Origin: an uncultured bacterium
Lineage (GTDB): Bacteria; Actinomycetota; Coriobacteriia; Coriobacteriales; Coriobacteriaceae
Length of the DNA stretch: 16,851 nt
Direction: 5' to 3'
NCBI GenBank assembly: GCA_958349055.1
Contig: CATWBO010000041.1
Span: 1-16,851, forward strand
Shown: positions 14,101-16,851 of the stretch, piece after piece
How positions within the stretch are numbered: the stretch's first letter is position 1
Layout: every line of letters begins with the position of its first letter
Position numbers and translations under genes: made by a program
Notes under the pieces: model-generated
Told to the model about the DNA's origin: nothing
The model's input: the letters and a program-made list of their open reading frames with translations, nothing else
Databases searched by the model: none

Positions 14101-14173
14101 ATGAGTTGCGGTGAAATAGGGACTGAATTACTGCTTAAAGGGTCAAAACAGTCCGTATTCCACCGCAACTTAT
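14101..14173. repeat. large palindrome (element E) abutting element D
   Basis: 25-base arms (14101-14125 and 14149-14173) match as inverted repeats at 22 positions, including the exact 10-bp pair AGTTGCGGTG / CACCGCAACT. They enclose 23 bases. The left arm runs into GGGACTGAATTACT, which resembles the GGGACAGGTTACT loop of element D. It starts on the base after element D ends. Confidence 0.75.
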
Positions 14174-14243
14174 GGGGTCGGGGGATTATTGGTGCCCTGC
14201 ATCTCCATAAACTCAACGCTTACGAAGCGCGGGGTTTTCGTGC

Positions 14244-14336
14244 TAGGCTGGTTCCACCACATAAGTAGTCGCAGACGCACGTATCACGGGCGGGCGAGAT
14301 GAAGTCCCAACAGCTCCATCTTGCCCGCCCGTTTTT
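14244..14336 (+). ncRNA. possible short transcript or attenuated leader before the DUF2798 gene
   Basis: TAGGCT (14244-14249) is a plausible -10 without a convincing -35. About 35 bases later a very strong terminator begins. RNA starting near 14256 would be about 80 bases long and contain no credible ORF. It could be a small RNA or a leader in which termination is relieved to express the membrane-protein gene at 14381. No known riboswitch class is recognised. Confidence 0.3.
14287..14336 (+). terminator. strong intrinsic terminator with no gene directly upstream
   Basis: A 15-pair stem (14287-14301 with 14317-14331, one G-T), starting CGGGCGGGC and ending GCCCGCCCG, closes a 15-base loop and is followed by TTTTT (14332-14336). 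It lies 219 bases after the exporter stop and 44 bases before the next ATG. Confidence 0.85.
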
Positions 14337-14380
14337 GTTGCGTGGTGCCGCGGCGTAACACAGAAAGGATTTTGCCCTTT

Positions 14381-14974
14381 ATGCCTATCAACAAACGAGA
14401 GAGCCTGCTGTTCACCTTTATCATGTGCTTTTGCATGGTGCTCTGGATGAGCATCTACAACGTTGCCCTGCAGCATGGCGCCATCAACGGCGAGGTTGTT
14501 GCCGCCGCGTGGCTCGGCTTTCCCGTTGCCTACGTTTTTGCCATGTGCTGCGACTGGTTTGTTGCCAGCCCCCTTGCCAAGGGTTTCGCCTTTAAATTCC
14601 TGGTCACGCCAGGCAAGAGCTCGCCGCTTGCCATGACGCTCGCCGTAAGCTCCTGCATGGTCGTTCCTATGGTCATCATCATGTCGCTCTACGGTGCGTG
14701 CGAGGGCCTGTTCCACATGCCCGGCGGCCCGCTCGCCAACCTGCAGCTGCTGCCGATGATGTGGCTCGTTAACATTCCGCGCAACTTTATCATGGCTCTA
14801 CCTTGGAACCTGCTGGTGGCCGGTCCGGTTGCTCGCTTTGTCTTCCGCCGCGCCTTCCCCATGGGCACGGTCTTTGCCGAGCCGCACATGGAGCTCGTGC
14901 GCATGCCGGGCGCTCCCGTTGCCGATGCCGTCAATGACGTTGCCGAGAGCATGGACGCCGAGCCCGCCTGCTAG
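14381..14974 (+). CDS. DUF2798 family membrane protein, internally duplicated
   Basis: A 197-residue integral membrane protein of unknown function matching DUF2798. Four hydrophobic helices are visible (about 10-30, 42-62, 86-108, 122-152). The two halves look like repeats: LLFTFIMCFCMVLWMSIYN resembles MTLAVSSCMVVPMVIIMSLYG, and the segment ending DWFVASPLAKGFAFKF resembles the one ending WNLLVAGPVARFVFRR. The N terminus (MPINKRES) and the acidic C terminus are polar. AAAGGA (14364-14369) is 11 bases before the ATG at 14381, a long spacing. A strong terminator 44 bases upstream means expression needs read-through, attenuation control or a promoter within those bases. No role can be assigned. 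Confidence 0.8.
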   Translation: MPINKRESLLFTFIMCFCMVLWMSIYNVALQHGAINGEVVAAAWLGFPVAYVFAMCCDWFVASPLAKGFAFKFLVTPGKSSPLAMTLAVSSCMVVPMVIIMSLYGACEGLFHMPGGPLANLQLLPMMWLVNIPRNFIMALPWNLLVAGPVARFVFRRAFPMGTVFAEPHMELVRMPGAPVADAVNDVAESMDAEPAC

Positions 14975-15073
14975 ACAGCAGCTCAAAACCAAACCGCCAA
15001 ACGGACCCGAGCAATTCCTTTTTTGTAGACGTTGTCGCGCGGCTACGGGTGGGAAAGGTCCCAACGGTTAACA

Positions 15074-15079
15074 TATACT
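15074..15079 (+). promoter_or_regulatory. -10-like element for clpC
   Basis: TATACT, 83 bases before the clpC start. The matching -35 position reads GGGAAA, far from consensus, so an activator or another sigma factor may be involved. I see no CtsR heptad direct repeat or HspR-type inverted repeat near it. The 187-base gap from 14975 also shows no clear terminator for the preceding gene. Confidence 0.45.
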
Positions 15080-15097
15080 CCATATGGGTAAAGAGAC

Positions 15098-15125
15098 CAA
15101 AGCGCTGCCACGGGGCGGCGCTTTG
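15098..15125 (+). promoter_or_regulatory. 12-bp hairpin in the clpC 5' leader
   Basis: CAAAGCGCTGCC (15098-15109) pairs with GGCGGCGCTTTG (15114-15125), one G-T pair, around ACGG. It would lie about 12 bases into the transcript from the -10 at 15074, upstream of the AGAGGA ribosome site (15150-15155). The weak T content after it (CGTTTG) argues against full termination. Confidence 0.6.
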
Positions 15126-15161
15126 CGTTTGAAAAAACTAGCTCGTCTAAGAGGAACTAGC

Positions 15162-16851
15162 ATGTTAGACCGTTTTACCGATCGCGCACGCAAGGTCATG
15201 TCCATGGCCAAGCAAGAGGCGCTCGATCTACACTCAAATAAGGTGGGCACCGAGCACCTGCTGCTCGCGCTTGCCAAGGAGGACGAGGGCATTGCCGCCG
15301 AGGCACTGCGTTCGCTCGACATCTCCTACGATGACATCATGGATACTCTCAAAGAGGTCCAGACCACGGTTCCCGAGCCCAGCGAGGAGACCGAGGCGGC
15401 CAAGCTCGCCTTTACGCCGCTCGTCATTAGCGTGATGGAGCGTTCATTCCGCGTGGCGCGTGAGAACAACCAGACCTACGTGTCGACCGAGCACTTGCTG
15501 ATCGGCATCGTCGAAGAGGGCAACGGCATGGCCATGGACATCCTCATGCGCCTGGGTGTGTCGTCCGCCTCCATCAAAAAGGCTATCGAGAAACTCACCG
15601 CCAAGGACCAGGATAAGAAGCGTCCGCTCGCTGGCGCCGGTGCTGGTCGTCCCGGTACGGGCCTGCCGTTCTTTAGCGGCTCGGATACCTCCCAGCAAAA
15701 GGGGGGCGGTACCGATACACTTAAGCAGTTCGCGACCAACCTTACGCAGAAGGCGCGCGACGGCGAACTCGATCCGGTGATCGGCCGCGAAAAGGAAGTC
15801 CAGCGTATGATGGAAATTCTTTCGCGTCGCACCAAGAACAACCCGCTCATTCTGGGCGACCCCGGCGTGGGCAAGACGGCCATCGTCGAGGGTCTGGCCC
15901 AGCAGATTGCAGCCGGCAACGTGCCCGAGAACCTCATGAACCAGAATATCTGGACGCTCGACCTGCCGGGCCTCGTGGCGGGCGCCAAGTATCGCGGCGA
16001 GTTTGAGGAGCGCCTCAAGAACGTAATCCAGGAGGCAACCGAGGCCGACGACGTCATCCTGTTTATCGATGAGATGCACACCATCATCGGTGCCGGTTCC
16101 GCCGAGGGCTCCATCGACGCGAGCTCCATGCTCAAGCCGGTGCTCGCGCGCGGTGCTTTCCAGATTATCGGTGCCACCACGGCCGAGGAGTTCCGCAAGT
16201 ACCTCACCAAGGACCCGGCCTTTGAGCGCCGCTTCCAGACCATCGATGTCGAGGAGCCGAGCGTCGAGGATACGGTCAAGATCCTGACCGCGCTCAAGCC
16301 GCGCTACGAGGAGCACCACCACGTGCGCTATACACAGGGTGCCATCGAGGCCGCCGCGAACCTCTCCAACCGCTACATCCAGGATCGCTTCCTGCCCGAT
16401 AAGGCCATCGACCTCATTGACGAGGCCGGTGCCCGCGCTCGCATCGCCGCGAATCGCGCGCCCGAGCCGGTGCGCGAGGCCGAGCATCGCATCGAGGAGC
16501 TCAAGGCTGCCGCACAGGAGGCTACCGAGAGCGACGATATGAATAAGGCCGCCGAGATCACCGAGCAGCAGAAGGCTGCCGAGATCGAACTCGCCGAGGC
16601 CAAGGCTGCCTGGACCGCTGAGCTCGACGCCAGCCCGCTCACCATCGATGTCTCCCAGATCGCCGATATCGTGTCCGTGACCTCGGGCGTGCCGGTGTCC
16701 TCGCTTACCGAGAGCGAGAGCCGTCGCCTGCTGCAGGCCGAAAGCGTGCTCAAGACGCGCATCATCGGTCAGGATGAGGCTGTCGAGGCAGTTGCCAAGG
16801 CCGTGCGCCGCAGCCGCTCACCGCTCAAGGATCCGCGTCGCCCCGGCGGCA
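15162..16851 (+). CDS. clpC: ATP-dependent Clp protease ATPase subunit ClpC (partial, runs off right edge)
   Basis: A hexameric AAA+ unfoldase that feeds substrates to ClpP in protein quality control and regulated proteolysis. About 563 codons are present, roughly two-thirds of a normal ClpC. Two Clp-N repeats occupy residues 1-145 (VGTEHLLLAL, then VSTEHLLIGI). A Gly/Ala-rich linker follows. The first AAA+ module has Walker A GDPGVGKT (232-239), the pore-loop region AKYRGEFEERLK, and Walker B VILFIDE (Asp303, Glu304). A short coiled middle domain (about 440-490) marks ClpC rather than ClpB or ClpA. The sequence ends at the start of the second module, just after IGQDEAVEAVAKAV. The start ATG has AGAGGA 6 bases upstream and gives the conserved MLDRFTDRARKVM N terminus. 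Confidence 0.95.
   Translation, partial: MLDRFTDRARKVMSMAKQEALDLHSNKVGTEHLLLALAKEDEGIAAEALRSLDISYDDIMDTLKEVQTTVPEPSEETEAAKLAFTPLVISVMERSFRVARENNQTYVSTEHLLIGIVEEGNGMAMDILMRLGVSSASIKKAIEKLTAKDQDKKRPLAGAGAGRPGTGLPFFSGSDTSQQKGGGTDTLKQFATNLTQKARDGELDPVIGREKEVQRMMEILSRRTKNNPLILGDPGVGKTAIVEGLAQQIAAGNVPENLMNQNIWTLDLPGLVAGAKYRGEFEERLKNVIQEATEADDVILFIDEMHTIIGAGSAEGSIDASSMLKPVLARGAFQIIGATTAEEFRKYLTKDPAFERRFQTIDVEEPSVEDTVKILTALKPRYEEHHHVRYTQGAIEAAANLSNRYIQDRFLPDKAIDLIDEAGARARIAANRAPEPVREAEHRIEELKAAAQEATESDDMNKAAEITEQQKAAEIELAEAKAAWTAELDASPLTIDVSQIADIVSVTSGVPVSSLTESESRRLLQAESVLKTRIIGQDEAVEAVAKAVRRSRSPLKDPRRPGG

Noticed and set aside
15040..15100. CtsR, ClgR or HspR operator, or a SigH-type promoter, before clpC
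   Set aside because: No heptad direct repeat or known inverted repeat is present, and GGAA is followed by GTT at a spacing of about 10 rather than about 18.

Overview
The window looks like part of the chromosome of a Coriobacteriia gut actinobacterium, most probably Collinsella or a close relative. This rests on the high GC content, the mix of Gram-positive genes (veg, clpC, the murI-rph-rdgB order, a full-length ThrE-type exporter), a MurE that lacks the usual meso-diaminopimelate signature, and a LysRS carrying a C-terminal tRNA-binding domain. The genus is inferred from memory of gene content; no search was run.

All recognised genes lie on the + strand. Bases 1-180 hold the upstream edge and a -10-like site. 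Then come asnB (asparagine synthetase) with a textbook UUCG-loop terminator, and murE behind its own TTGCGT/TATAAA promoter. Next is a co-directional cluster: a HAD-family phosphatase, murI, rph, rdgB and dtd. It covers cell-wall D-glutamate supply, tRNA 3' processing, nucleotide-pool cleaning and D-aminoacyl-tRNA deacylation. A new promoter then drives veg-ispE, which are 2 bases apart. They are followed by tRNA-Pro(CGG), tatA, greA and lysS; tRNA-Pro, tatA and greA are each closed by a clear intrinsic terminator. The last third carries a ThrE-like amino-acid exporter, a duplicated DUF2798 membrane protein, and the first about 563 codons of clpC, which runs off the right edge.

The genes are mostly ordinary housekeeping genes; the unusual material lies between them. 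At least four intergenic sites (6470-6506, 7705-7741, 12337-12390, 14068-14100) share one design: a short GGGAC-type core flanked by inverted-repeat arms whose sequence differs at every site. Three of them begin at or within the stop codon of the preceding gene. A larger palindrome (14101-14173) abuts one of them and carries a related core, and a nested palindrome follows lysS (12211-12309). These look like a family of small palindromic elements (REP-like or RNA-hairpin type), and they are the best candidate here for something poorly described.

Other points worth a look are the LysRS-Trbp111 fusion, EDPA in place of DNPR in MurE, an 8-bp palindrome filling the spacer of the tatA promoter, and a promoter-terminator unit (about 14244-14336) with no gene inside it ahead of the DUF2798 gene.
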